Assembly: GCA_018296165.2 (NCBI GenBank)
Contig: JACKQL020000141.1
Span: 41,327-105,326, forward strand
Direction of reading: 5' to 3'
Length of the DNA stretch: 64,000 nt
From: Termitomyces sp. T153
Taxonomy: Eukaryota; Basidiomycota; Agaricomycetes; Agaricales; Lyophyllaceae
Each line of letters starts with the position of its first letter. The stretch's first letter is position 1. Below, piece after piece: positions 54,448 through 64,000 of this stretch. Under the pieces are notes generated by a model. The model was not told the DNA's origin. It searched no databases and was given only the letters and a program-made list of their open reading frames with translations. A program made the translations under genes and the position numbers.

Positions 54448-56930
54448 TGTTATTGTTATGACCCGTCCCCTGGACCCCCGCACATCGTCCAGCAACCTCC
54501 CGATTCCTCAAAACCCCCGATGCTCCGCCAAACTTCCACCCATGCCCCACGCCTATTTCGGTTAGCCCCGATGCAACCCCGGCTAACTCCGACACCTCCC
54601 CGGCTAACTCTGACACCTCCCTGGCTAACTCCAACGCCTCCCTGGCTAACTCTGACGCCTTCCCGGCTAACTCCGACAGCCCCCTGGCCAACTTCAACGC
54701 CTTCTCCCCAGCCACTGACACTTACCCTGGATCTCCCAAACTCTGAGAACCACCCCTGCTGTTCCCGATCTTTGCCACCCATCACCAACTCAATACCCTG
54801 GTTCCTCTGACCCATTCCAGAGTATTACAACAACCTTGGGGCGACCCACATCCCCAAATGATCCCATCAACGTATCAGCACGGCCCAACCCTTGATTGCA
54901 ACCAACACCCGCCCACTCTGTCGAGCTCTGCCAAGCCCCACCGCCACAGCCAATGTACTCCGAAGTTCTCCGGTAGTCAGTATATAAGATGTCGAGTAGC
55001 TCTTCGTACTCTAGTCTTGATATTGCTTAACATTACCTATGGTCTGATTGTTTTCTTCTTGTGTTTTGTGTTTTGTGTTTCATGATTCGTTTTCCTTAAT
55101 CTCAGCCTCCTGGCCTTATCTCAGCCTCCTGGCCTTATCTCAGTCTCCCAGTCTTATCTCAGTCTCCCAGTCTTATCTCAGTCTCCCAGTCTTGTCTTGT
55201 CTCCATTTTGCTATCATTCTCATTATTGTTTCATATCTCCACTCGAATCTACTCCTGTTCCATCTCGACTCCATTTCATTTTGTCCGATGCTGTCTCGGT
55301 GACTCCGTCCAGCTGTTGTGCCCAAGTCTTCCCCAACCTTAATGACCTCATGAACTCCGCAATTACAATTACGAACCCTGACACTCTTTCACTAGGTCCA
55401 AACCTCGCTCTTTGCTCGGTCCCAGACTCCATCAACCTCAATTGATCTCCCATCAAACCCCAGCTCTGCTCCCATTGATTGCGTAGCCGCCTACTCCTTC
55501 GCGTCCGTGAATCTCCCATATGGTCTTCTGCCTGAACCCCACCAAGCCCATCCCATTTCCTCACAATCCGATTTCTCCGGACCCCTCCAGACCTGTCTGG
55601 ATCACATCCCACTGACTATCTGTGCAAGCCATCAGTGCCCAGAACACTTTCGAGTATTTGGTTGCCAGTGCAAGGGGATCACACCCACCTAGTAAGAACT
55701 TGCCCAGTGCAGCTGAGCCTCCGAGGTCAGTGGAACCTGACAGTTATGACCTGCTCCCTGGATCCCTGACCCCATTCCTGGCCTGCTCACTTCCATAGAG
55801 CTCCCCCCCAATGTCCTCCTCAATCTCCCAACCATTGTACACTCTCTGTGCCTACTCCAAGCAACTCTGACACTTCTCTGGCAAATCCCAACAGCCCCCC
55901 TGGCCAACTCTGATGTTCTCTCCACAGCTATCAATGGTTCCCCTGGATCTCCTGAACCTCTGGAGCCATCCCCTGATGTTCCTGACTCCATCATACATCA
56001 CTAGCCCATCAACCCGGTTCCCCTGACTCACTCCAGAGTATCAAGACTACCTTGGAGCAGCCCACATCCCCAACTGCTCCCATCAAGATATCAACACAGC
56101 CTGCCCTCTAATTACAACCAACACCTGTCAATGCCACCAAGCCCCACCAAGCCTCACTGCCACACCTGCTGTTGTCTGGAGCACTCCAGTAGCCAGTATA
56201 TAAGCCATAGAGTAGCTCCACATACTCTAGTCTTGATATTACCTATTGCCTAATGTTACCTATGTTCTGATTGTTTCTCTCTCATATGTTTTGTGTTCCA
56301 TATTACATTTCCTTTACTCTCAGTCTCCTGGTTTTGTCTTGTCTCTATTCCATTATTATCCCCATTATTACTTTGCATCCCTGCTTGAATCTATTTCCAT
56401 TCTTGTCTCAATCTTGCCTTGACTCCGCCTTGTTCTATTCAGCTCCATCTCATCTTGTTTGATCTGTTTCCTTTGTTGTGCTCGAGTCCTTTTCAACTCT
56501 TAATGCTTTCATGAATTCCATGCTTACAATTACAAACCTCAAACATTCTTTAAACCAACTCTGAACCTCACTACTCACTCAGTCCCAAACTCCATCAACC
56601 TCCATCATCCCCCATCAACTTCCATTGATCCCCCACCAAGCTCTGGCTCTGCCCCCATCACTCATATAACCTCCACTTCCTCTGCACCCACAATACTCCC
56701 TTACAGACTCATACCTGACACCCCACCAAGCCTATCCCTTTCCCTGCCACTTGTCCTACACTCCTCTGGACCACCCCAGACTTGCTCAGATCACTTCCCA
56801 TCACTCATCCTTGCAAGCCCCCCACATTTAGAAGTTCTCAGAGTGCCCAGTCATCTGTGCAGGGAATCACATCTGCCTAGTAAGGATTTGCCCAGTACAG
56901 CTGAGCCCCTATTGTCAGCAGAACCTGACA
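54448..56930 (+). mobile_element. solo gypsy-A LTR (outer), split by a second LTR
   Basis: Begins TGTTAT at 54448-54453 and resumes at 55743-56930, ending CCTGACA. Its TSD is GTTGC on both sides (54443-54447 and 56931-56935), inside the E5 pol gene. About 1.19 kb without the inner insertion. Confidence 0.9.
54454..55742 (+). mobile_element. solo gypsy-A LTR (inner, youngest)
   Basis: TGTTATGACCCG..CCTGACA, 1,289 bp, with perfect TSD GTTAT (54449-54453 and 55743-55747), inserted six bases into the outer LTR. It retains many CpG sites (GACCCGTCC, CCCGCACATCG and others), unlike everything around it, consistent with recent arrival. Confidence 0.9.
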
Positions 56931-56935
56931 GTTGC

Positions 56936-58434
56936 CCAGGCTGCACAGGCTCTATAAGCTTGATGGGCTAGTGGAGTCAAGTCAGTGCATGCAGATGAGT
57001 GGGGTCTTTAAGATGGGCTTTCAACCTTCAGAGGATGCATTTACATGCCTAACATTCCAGAACTTTGCTAGCGCATTGTAGAACAACCTTATGACTCTTG
57101 AGTAGCCAGAAATACTAGAAGGTAAAAGATGCTAGAGCTGATATCCCAGAACTATTGGTGGCCACAGATACCTGATATGTAGGCACCTACACTAGCACCT
57201 GTGACCTCTGTCTCTGCACCAAGCCTTGCTGCCAAGCACCCATGGGCCAGCTCCACCCACTCTCTATTCCAGCTGCTCACTGGAGTGTTGCATCAGTACA
57301 CTTCATTGTGAAACTCCAGATGCTCATGAGTACAATGCTGTAATAGTAGTGGTGGACCTCTATAGCAAATGAGCCCACTTCATACCTACCCAGACAACAT
57401 GCTCTGCCTTGGGAGTGGCCAGCCTGTATTGCAAGAATGTCTGGAAACTCCATGATCTGTCAGATGAGTATGTCTCTGACCAGGGCCCCCAGTTTGTAGC
57501 AGAATTCACTTGGGAACTGTATTGCCTGCTAGGAGTGAAGCTCCATACCACTATGGCCTATCACCCTCAGTCAGATGGGCAGACACAACATGTTAACCAG
57601 GAACTGGAACAGTATCTCCACCTGTTTTGTAATAAGAGGCAGGATGACTGAGATGATCTGCTGCTGGATGTGGAAATCCAATACAACAACCATGTCCACT
57701 CTTCCACACAGATGACTCTATTCTTCCTAGACACTGGCAGGCACCCTTGCATGGGATTTGAACCTCAGGCATGCCCCTTAGAGAACAACTCTGTCAACAA
57801 GTTTGTGGATCAGATGAGGAGGGCACAGGAGGAGGCAAAAGCTGCATTGGTGAAGGCCAAGGAGGACATGGCATGGTACTATGATTGCAGATGGACACCT
57901 GCCCCAGTTTACAAGCCTGGGGACCATGTGTACTTGGATAGCTCAGACATTAAGACAACAAGGCCATTCCAGAAGCTGTCACATCATCATCTTGGCCCCT
58001 TCATGGTGGAGAAGAAGGTAGGGCCTTTAGCATACTGACTTAAACTCCCAGCAGGCCTATGCCAACTGCACCCAGTCTTCAATGTGGTCAAGTTATTTCC
58101 AGCTCCAGAGGATCCAATCCCAGGCCATTGCCCTAAGCCACCCCCACCACCAGTCCTGGTCAACAATGAGGAGGAGTATGAGGTGGAGGAAATCTTGGAT
58201 AGCAGGATATTCTGAGGGAAGTTGCAGTTCAAGGTGAAATGGAAGGGATATGGCATCAAGGACATCTCTTGGGAACCACAGGCTAACATTCATGCATCAG
58301 GCCTGGTCTGGGACTTCTACCATAGGCATTCCAATGCCCCAAATGCCATTCAAGGCATCTATCCTATTTCAACAGCTGACCAGGCAATTCATGACTTCTT
58401 CCACCCAGTGTGTCAAGACACCATATGCTAGAGG
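56936..58434 (+). pseudogene. E5 pol, second part: integrase and chromodomain
   Basis: Integrase zinc-finger region (degraded, 56940-57200), catalytic core including VSDQGPQFVAEFTWEL and AYHPQSDGQTQ (57470-57590), C-terminal domain with KPGDHVYLDSSDI and GPFMVEKKVGPLAY (57910-58035), and a chromodomain (EEYEVEEILDSRIF, VKWKGYGIKDISWEP, 58165-58300). Chromodomains steer insertion to particular chromatin in this clade. At least four stops interrupt the frame. Confidence 0.85.
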
Positions 58435-58442
58435 GGGGGTGA

Positions 58443-58893
58443 TGTTAGGGGACATCCCACTTGTTTCCCCTTCTCCTTCTCCAGTTCTTGTTAGATTTTC
58501 CCTGCTATAGTTTTTCTTCATTCTCCTTTCTTTTTCCTATCTATTGGTCCTGGTTTTAGTTCTCAGGCTGCACCAGTTCTCTGTCAATAATTCAGACAAG
58601 TGTGGTCCCTTTGACACTGCCACCAGCTTATGTAACTGCTGACCAATTGCTGACACATCACTGACACATCACTTTTGTCTTTTTTCTCTGTCATACTGTA
58701 CAGTTGTTTCTCATGCTTCTGAAGTCTCTGAAAACCACACCTGGCCTAGAGAATCCCCAGACTTGTTCTCTTTGGATTTTCCTTTGCAAGGTGAGTAGTT
58801 ATCTCAGTAGACACTGTACAGTACTGAATAGACTTTGGATTTCTCTTTGCCAGTTGTGTGATTGAGCCACAGCCTCCAGAGGTCACTCTTACA
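58443..58893 (+). repeat. gypsy-B 3' LTR of E5
   Basis: TGTTAGGGGACATCC..GGTCACTCTTACA, preceded by the purine tract AGAGGGGGGGTGA. Confidence 0.9.
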
Positions 58894-59199
58894 GCTATCC
58901 CTAAAAGTACTATACAATTACTTATGTAAGGAAGTGCCTTACTTCATACTTTGTATACAGAACTATCAACTGGTTTTGACTTGCAGAGTGTGAACCATAA
59001 GCTGTGTGACCTGTAACAGAAACATTACATTTCTCTAAGTCAAACAAGCAATAACTCATTTGTGAGGAAAGAACCTGAACTTCTAAAAAAGAAGTTCACT
59101 GCCACTAGTTACAATCAGCACATTAAAAATTTTTGATGTGCACCTTCCACAATGGGCACAGTAGTGACCATGGAAGGTCAGGTGCTTGGGCCTAAGTCA

Positions 59200-60451
59200 G
59201 AGACACTCCACATGGGACATTGGAATTTGCCATGTCACACCATGATGGGGGCAGGGAGAGTGCTGTAATGCCAGGAGGACTGTCAGCAGTCACTCCAGTA
59301 CAACCACCACCTGCAGGTGGTTGGGAGAGTGAGAGACAGCCATGGCAGTTTTCAATGCTGCTGCAATATTGTGGATACTTTGCAACTCCAGGAGTGGAGA
59401 AAGCCCACAAATATTACTGCCAGACAATGCACAAGTGTCTTATGGCAGTGATGGAACATTTGCTTGCAGTCTGACTAGCTATACCAGGAGGAATCAAGCC
59501 CAGGCAGAGTGATCCATCAAAAACAATCACTTCCTATGCAGGGTCTGCCAAGTTCAGCAAACTTGAAGACTGGCTGATGAGCATTTGCATATTCTATGCT
59601 GTAGCTCAGTATGGTTGGAATGGCTGCAATCACAAGAAAGTCCTAATCTCAATGGACTTCCTAGCTGCAAGTGTGCTGAAATGATACCTATGACATATCA
59701 CACATGTCAATAGGGCCCAGTTCCACTGGAGGTTTGGAAACATGCTCCTTGGACTGTACAACCAGTTTGTACAGCCTTTAACAATGCAAGATGCCCACAA
59801 TGCATTCCACAATGTGGTTATGCAGTCAAAGAAGGAGTGCAAGGCTTTTATGATGCCTTGCTTGATCATGCTCAAAACATGGCTGTGTTTCCCAACAAAT
59901 TTACCATTTGCAAGCAGTTCTTGGAGGGAATACCCTCTGACATGCTTGTGGCATTAATACACAATGGTAGACTGGCTCCCAAGGTAAATACAGTTGAGGA
60001 GTTTGTCTCAGAGGCCAAGGCCTATAAAAGAAGCATTAAAACTGCTGCACACTACTTAGAGTGCAGCAAGAAAAGTTGGTCAGGATGGCAGCTGTTGTTA
60101 GCAGCAGCACAGTCCCCAGCAATTGGGACTGCATTAGCCAAGTGGACAGAGGTAACCAGACATCATAGTTGGTCACAGCCATTGCAGTCAGCAAAGAGGC
60201 CAGCTATATGCATGACCTTGAGACTCTTGCAACCAAGAGCTAGTGTGGGCTTGGAGCCCTCCCAACCTGTAGCTGCAGTGCAGGCAGCAAGGAAACATCT
60301 TGCTGCAGGGAAAAATGTAGTGGCCATAGCATCAGGCCAACCTAGCAAGGATGCCAGGCAGGCTGCAAACTGCTATAAGTGTAGAAAGGCTGGGCACTTT
60401 GTGCATGAATGCAGAGAGCCAGCTAAACCAGCTCCCTGGATATTTGTGTGA
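59200..60451 (+). pseudogene. family-C gag (E6)
   Basis: Frames with gag character from about 59220 (HHDGGRESAVMPGG) through KFSKLEDWLMSICIFYAV (59550-59600) to a zinc knuckle C-x2-C-x4-H-x4-C (CYKCRKAGHFVHEC) at 60371-60412. Several stops and one or two frame changes. The last 204 codons (59837-60451) are open. Confidence 0.7.
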
Positions 60452-62086
60452 GCAGCTCATACAGCTGCTCTGTCAGATCTGGAAGAAGCTGATGATGAGC
60501 AGGAGGAAGAGCCTGCTGGGGCCAATGCTGATGATGTGTTTGAGTCCAATGGGACTTAGAAGCATAGCAAGGAGTATGTTGAATTGGAAACATATAACAA
60601 CATACTATACTTGTGGTAGTAATAGTGAAGGACTATTTGCCCTCACAGAGGCTCCTATTGGTGAGCATAGGGAAAAAGAACCTAGCAACAAGGTTTGCAT
60701 GCAAAAAGTGCAGCTTGTGGCATCCAAGGATGCCATGGAATGCCCAGTGCTGTCAGCACAAGACAAAGAATGTCTTGTCCCTTGGGTAGAAGTGAATGGC
60801 CACCAAGTGTGGATGCTGTGTGATTCAGGGAGTACCACATCCAGAATCACCCCATCATTTGTGCATGTGGCTGGGATATGATTGGCCACCCCTATTACCT
60901 TGCAGCTGGGAACAATTGGAAGTTGTTCCATAGTGAACTATGTGCCAGAGTTACCAAAGGCAAGGGAAAGGAAGATTTGGGACAGACCAATCCCAAAGCC
61001 TACCCTTGAATGGGTGTACAATCCACACATGCCACAAGAGTGGAATCAGGTCATAGCTGACTTGACACAACAGGAAAGGGTAAGAAGATTGACTTCTGAG
61101 GACAAAATAGATAGAATGGCTATGGAGGATGAAATATCCAAGCCTAGTGAGCTTGAATACTCAAGGAGAGAAGCAAGAGGCAGGACAACCCATGGTCCTG
61201 CTTGGCTGAACATACCAGACAAATCAGAGATTTGTCTGATGGCCTTGCATGATAAATATGCAAAGCCTGTACCACCAGCAAAATTGAACAAGAAAGAGCA
61301 TTGCTGCTCTCTAACAGTAGTTGGGGGGAAGGCAAGACCTTCCAAGCTAACAGAAGGCAATATTCCACACCTTTGACAGCAGTGGTACAACAAGTTCCAA
61401 GACATTGTCAATGGAACAAAGGAGGGACTTCCTCCTTGGCAAGAAGTAAATCATGAGATAAATCTCATTGATGAGACCAAGTGGTACTCATACTTCATGC
61501 TGAGGTGTCCTAAGTCACTTCAGCAGCAATTACAGGATAAAATTGACTGCTATGTGTGGGCTAAGTGGTGGGAACCATGTGCAGCCAATCAGGCTGCACT
61601 GCTACTGTGCATCTCTAAGAAGGATGGATCCCTGCAGATGGCATTAGATGTTCATCAGTGCAATGACAATACCATTAAGGATGTAACACCTTACTAGACC
61701 AAGAAGTCATTAGGGAAGATGTTGCTCATGCACCAGTGAGGTTGAAAATTGACCTCACCAATGCATATGAGCAAGTGGGGATATGTACATTGGACATACC
61801 TAAGACTGCATTTATGACCATTATGGGAACATATTGCAATAACATTATGCAGATTGGTGATTGTAACATGCCAGCCACATTCCAATGTCTAATGATGATT
61901 ATCTTTAGGAATGTCATTGGCAAGTGGATGCATGTCTACTTAGACAATATATTTGTCTTTTTGGACTCCATTGAGGAACACAAGCAGCACCTCAGAGTAG
62001 TCTTTGAAAGACTATGCAAAAACAAGTTTTACCTCAAGCTGTCAAGGATGGGACATTGTGTCACATGGCAATTCCAAGGTCTATAG
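60452..62086 (+). pseudogene. family-C protease and RT (E6)
   Basis: Protease with WVEVNGHQVWMLCDSGSTTS (60784-60843), a connector to 61376, then RT: LLLCISKKDGSLQMALDVHQCND (about 61600-61665) and KIDLTNAYEQVGI..DIPKTAFMTI..MPATFQCLM..MHVYLDNIFVF..CKNKFYLK (61742-62040). The sequence then leaves the family at about 62060-62090. No RNase H or integrase found. Confidence 0.8.
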
Positions 62087-62090
62087 ATAT

Positions 62091-62702
62091 TTTTTGAGTG
62101 TACAATACATTACAACTATACATATATTTACATATATAATACATTGTTCACATTATAAGTACCAACTGAAGTTGTATTATCAAATGACTACATATAATAG
62201 CACCAATATAATATGTACCTAATTTTATTGACAAAAAGACATGTTGCTGGCTAACAATCATTGATTGCCTGTTGCAATGGCAAACTATAGATGTAGATAG
62301 ATAAAATAGTTAATATGTTAGACAAGTACAATTGTCTGATCACTCATGATCTCATTCAATACTAAGTTAAACTCATACTTCTTTGTTAATACCCTGAGTA
62401 CACAGTGTCAAATGATTATGTGTCATGTGTGCCAGCTGTAAGAGTGTCCTTTGTAACTGTATGTAAATGCTCTGTCTAGATGTTGTTGCACATCATTTGG
62501 GTATGTGTGGAATGCAGCAACCATACAGTTGTTGTGATTGAAGCCTTTTAATGTGAGATGGCAAGACTTGTGGTCAAAGTGAGTGTAAGAACTTTGAAAT
62601 AAAGAGTGAATGGATAGGTAGCTCAATTGGTTGCTAAATATATGTACTAAAAGACCAGAGTGACAATGTTTGCCTGGGTTAAAACATCAAAATATCTCTC
62701 AG
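62091..62702. other. CpG-poor DNA, nothing identified
   Basis: AT-rich, with short ORFs only. No LTR end of E6 could be recognised here. Confidence 0.5.
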
Positions 62703-63061
62703 TCACTGCTTGAATGCCAAGTTCAGCCATTTCTCACATATGGCAGCTGCCTGCTGACTTGATGGATGTTTGAGGATGCCAACAGATGATGGTTGAGCAT
62801 GGCAGGGAGGACATGGAGAAGTTGTGATGTCTGAAAGTAAAAGATACAATGAAAAAAACAGGCATAAATGTTCAGATGGTATGACACATAGTATAATGGA
62901 CAATGTATGTCTGTTACATGGAATACCTTTGTGAGATTGAGTCAAAGGGTGGAACATAGGTGTAAGCAGACATACCTTCAAATTTCACAGTGTATATTGA
63001 TTTTTGTTTAAATACACTGTTTGTTTTTGTGAAGGAAATTGCTGACATAGTAGATTTACAG
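62703..63061 (-). CDS. hypothetical protein, 3' exons
   Basis: Two minus-strand exons join well: 63061-62976 (acceptor CCCTATGCAG, donor AAG|GTATGT) and 62830-62703 (acceptor CTTTTACTTTCAG), with a 145-base intron and matching phase. The joined C-terminus reads KFEDITTSPCPPCHAQ and ends NLAFKQ. No domain recognised; upstream exons could not be located with confidence. The SPCPPC motif could bind metal, but that is speculation. Confidence 0.4.
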
Positions 63062-64000
63062 CTGCATAGGGAAAGGACACAGTCAACATGGACAGAAAAT
63101 ATCTTCAGCCCTATGGTCACAACAATAATGTAAGCACAAAGTATTTGTGCCATGTACAAGGTAGACTATCCTTCAAAGACAAGGTAAAACCAAGGTCAAG
63201 TAATAGAGTCTCTGAAGGCATAGAATGACAAACTCCCTCTTCCCAGGAGTGATAGCACTAAGATCACTACAGCACATTGAACTTGAAGACTTGGATAGTA
63301 GCATTAACAGACACACAGCAGCATATAGAACTGGAAAACTGAAACAGTAGCATTTAGAGATACTTCCCTATGTAATCCATTTTCTGTATACCCAATTGCA
63401 GTATACCAAGAATGAAGAAAACTTCCATGCTCAATTCTACCAAAGAGAACAAGCAACCCCAGGATTTAACAAAACATGGGTCAGGTACCCTTCATGGTGA
63501 TAACAGTGAATTACACCCTCTTATTCAATTGCAAAAGAGGATTGAAAAGGTGAGATGAATGAAAGCAACTAGTAGTGAAGTGGAGGACAAAGAGTTGTGA
63601 CTAGTGTCCAGATGTCAAAACCCAGTACACAAGTTCACATGAGTGTAATTACATAAACAGCCACTGGAGCAACAGATTACAAATTGATCAAACTTTTGAT
63701 TATTTTGTATACACATAACACATAGATTCAATCTGCTCTTATGTACACTGCAATAGTCAAACCTTTTGCTTAGCATATTGACAAGTCCATACATTCTACA
63801 GACTGCACTTGCTGATGGCACCTTATATGCTGTTCTGGACATGTTGTTAATGAATCCAATATGACTTCTTTGTTCATAGATAGTTCACTGACTAATGTGT
63901 GTATGGACATATATTCTCCAAAAGGAAACACAGAATGGTTTTTGGAGTTGAGAGTAGTTCTCAGCCATTCTCTGCATTCCTCAAGTGCTTCATGATCTCC
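63062..64000. other. CpG-poor DNA, no gene assigned
   Basis: May contain upstream exons of the hypothetical minus-strand gene. An open minus frame at 63615-63842 has no recognisable domain. Confidence 0.4.

Larger units (their letters stand above)
50190..58893 (+). mobile_element. gypsy-B element E5, near full length
   Basis: Chromovirus with 5' LTR 50190-50591, 3' LTR 58443-58893 and a perfect TSD GCTAT (50185-50189 and 58894-58898). Internal order: gag, protease, RT, RNase H, [solo A LTRs], integrase, chromodomain, purine tract AGAGGGGGGGTGA, 3' LTR. It has multiple stops and an internal RT deletion, so it is not autonomous. Confidence 0.9.
50104..62090 (+). mobile_element. family-C gypsy element E6 (holds E5)
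   Basis: 5' LTR 50104-50189 plus 58899-59018, split by E5; internal part from 59019 with gag, protease and RT; the sequence loses homology soon after the RT finger/palm at about 62090 and no 3' LTR was found. Inserted in E7. Left flank pentamer TGGTG. Confidence 0.65.

Noticed and set aside
55743..56930. Tandem LTR duplication with lost internal region
   Set aside because: Two distinct pairs of target duplications (GTTGC and GTTAT) show nested independent insertions, and the two LTRs are visibly diverged.
1..64000. CRISPR arrays, bacterial operons, tRNA or rRNA genes
   Set aside because: The only regular array codes for WD40 repeats, the genes have spliceosomal introns, and I saw no tRNA cloverleaf or rRNA sequence.

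Overview
This window looks like a chromosome segment from a filamentous basidiomycete, most likely an agaricomycete. The evidence is: short introns of roughly 45-80 bases with GT..AG borders; a NACHT-WD40 protein of the kind expanded in mushroom-forming fungi; an SFP1-like zinc-finger gene; a fungal O-methyltransferase; and dense Ty3/gypsy chromoviruses with chromodomains. I cannot name the species. The 1-kb features below rest on reading frames, splice signals, LTR termini and target-site duplications (TSDs) seen directly in the sequence; no database was searched.

Layout. 1-3259: tail of a gypsy-A element (with an antisense zinc-cluster ORF and its 3' LTR) inserted in a gypsy-B remnant. 3260-4780: repeat-rich, CpG-poor DNA with a GTT microsatellite and no gene I trust. 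4780-16500: a CpG-containing, gene-like island holding an SFP1-like gene (minus), an O-methyltransferase gene (plus), and long stretches I cannot assign. 16521-29189: one very large NLR-type gene (plus) with seven exons, a NACHT domain and, by my count, 77 almost identical WD40 repeats. 29190-62090: a nested retrotransposon block. 62090-64000: CpG-poor DNA with one short spliced hypothetical gene on the minus strand.

The retrotransposon block can be read as a stack. Family C has LTRs of about 210 bp, family A about 1.0-1.3 kb, family B about 0.35-0.45 kb, and family D is seen only as solo LTRs of about 470 bp. A 17-kb gypsy-A copy (E2, minus, 31440-48569) sits inside a family-C ORF that resumes in frame beyond it; E2 itself carries a solo D LTR, a solo A LTR and a truncated opposite-strand A copy (E3). 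Further right, a B remnant (E7) holds a C element (E6), whose LTR holds a full B element (E5, TSD GCTAT), which holds a solo A LTR (TSD GTTGC), which holds another solo A LTR (TSD GTTAT).

The repeat block and the WD40 array are almost free of CpG, while the innermost A LTR and the 4.8-16.5 kb island are not. Catalytic motifs of the family-A elements are lost by changes that look like CpG-to-CpA/TpG decay (protease VDSG-type to VNSS, RT YLDD to YLDN, Arg codons to stop/Trp/Gln). That suggests cytosine-methylation silencing in this compartment. The most interesting items are the 77-repeat NLR array with its higher-order duplications, and the zinc-cluster ORF carried antisense by the gypsy-A family.
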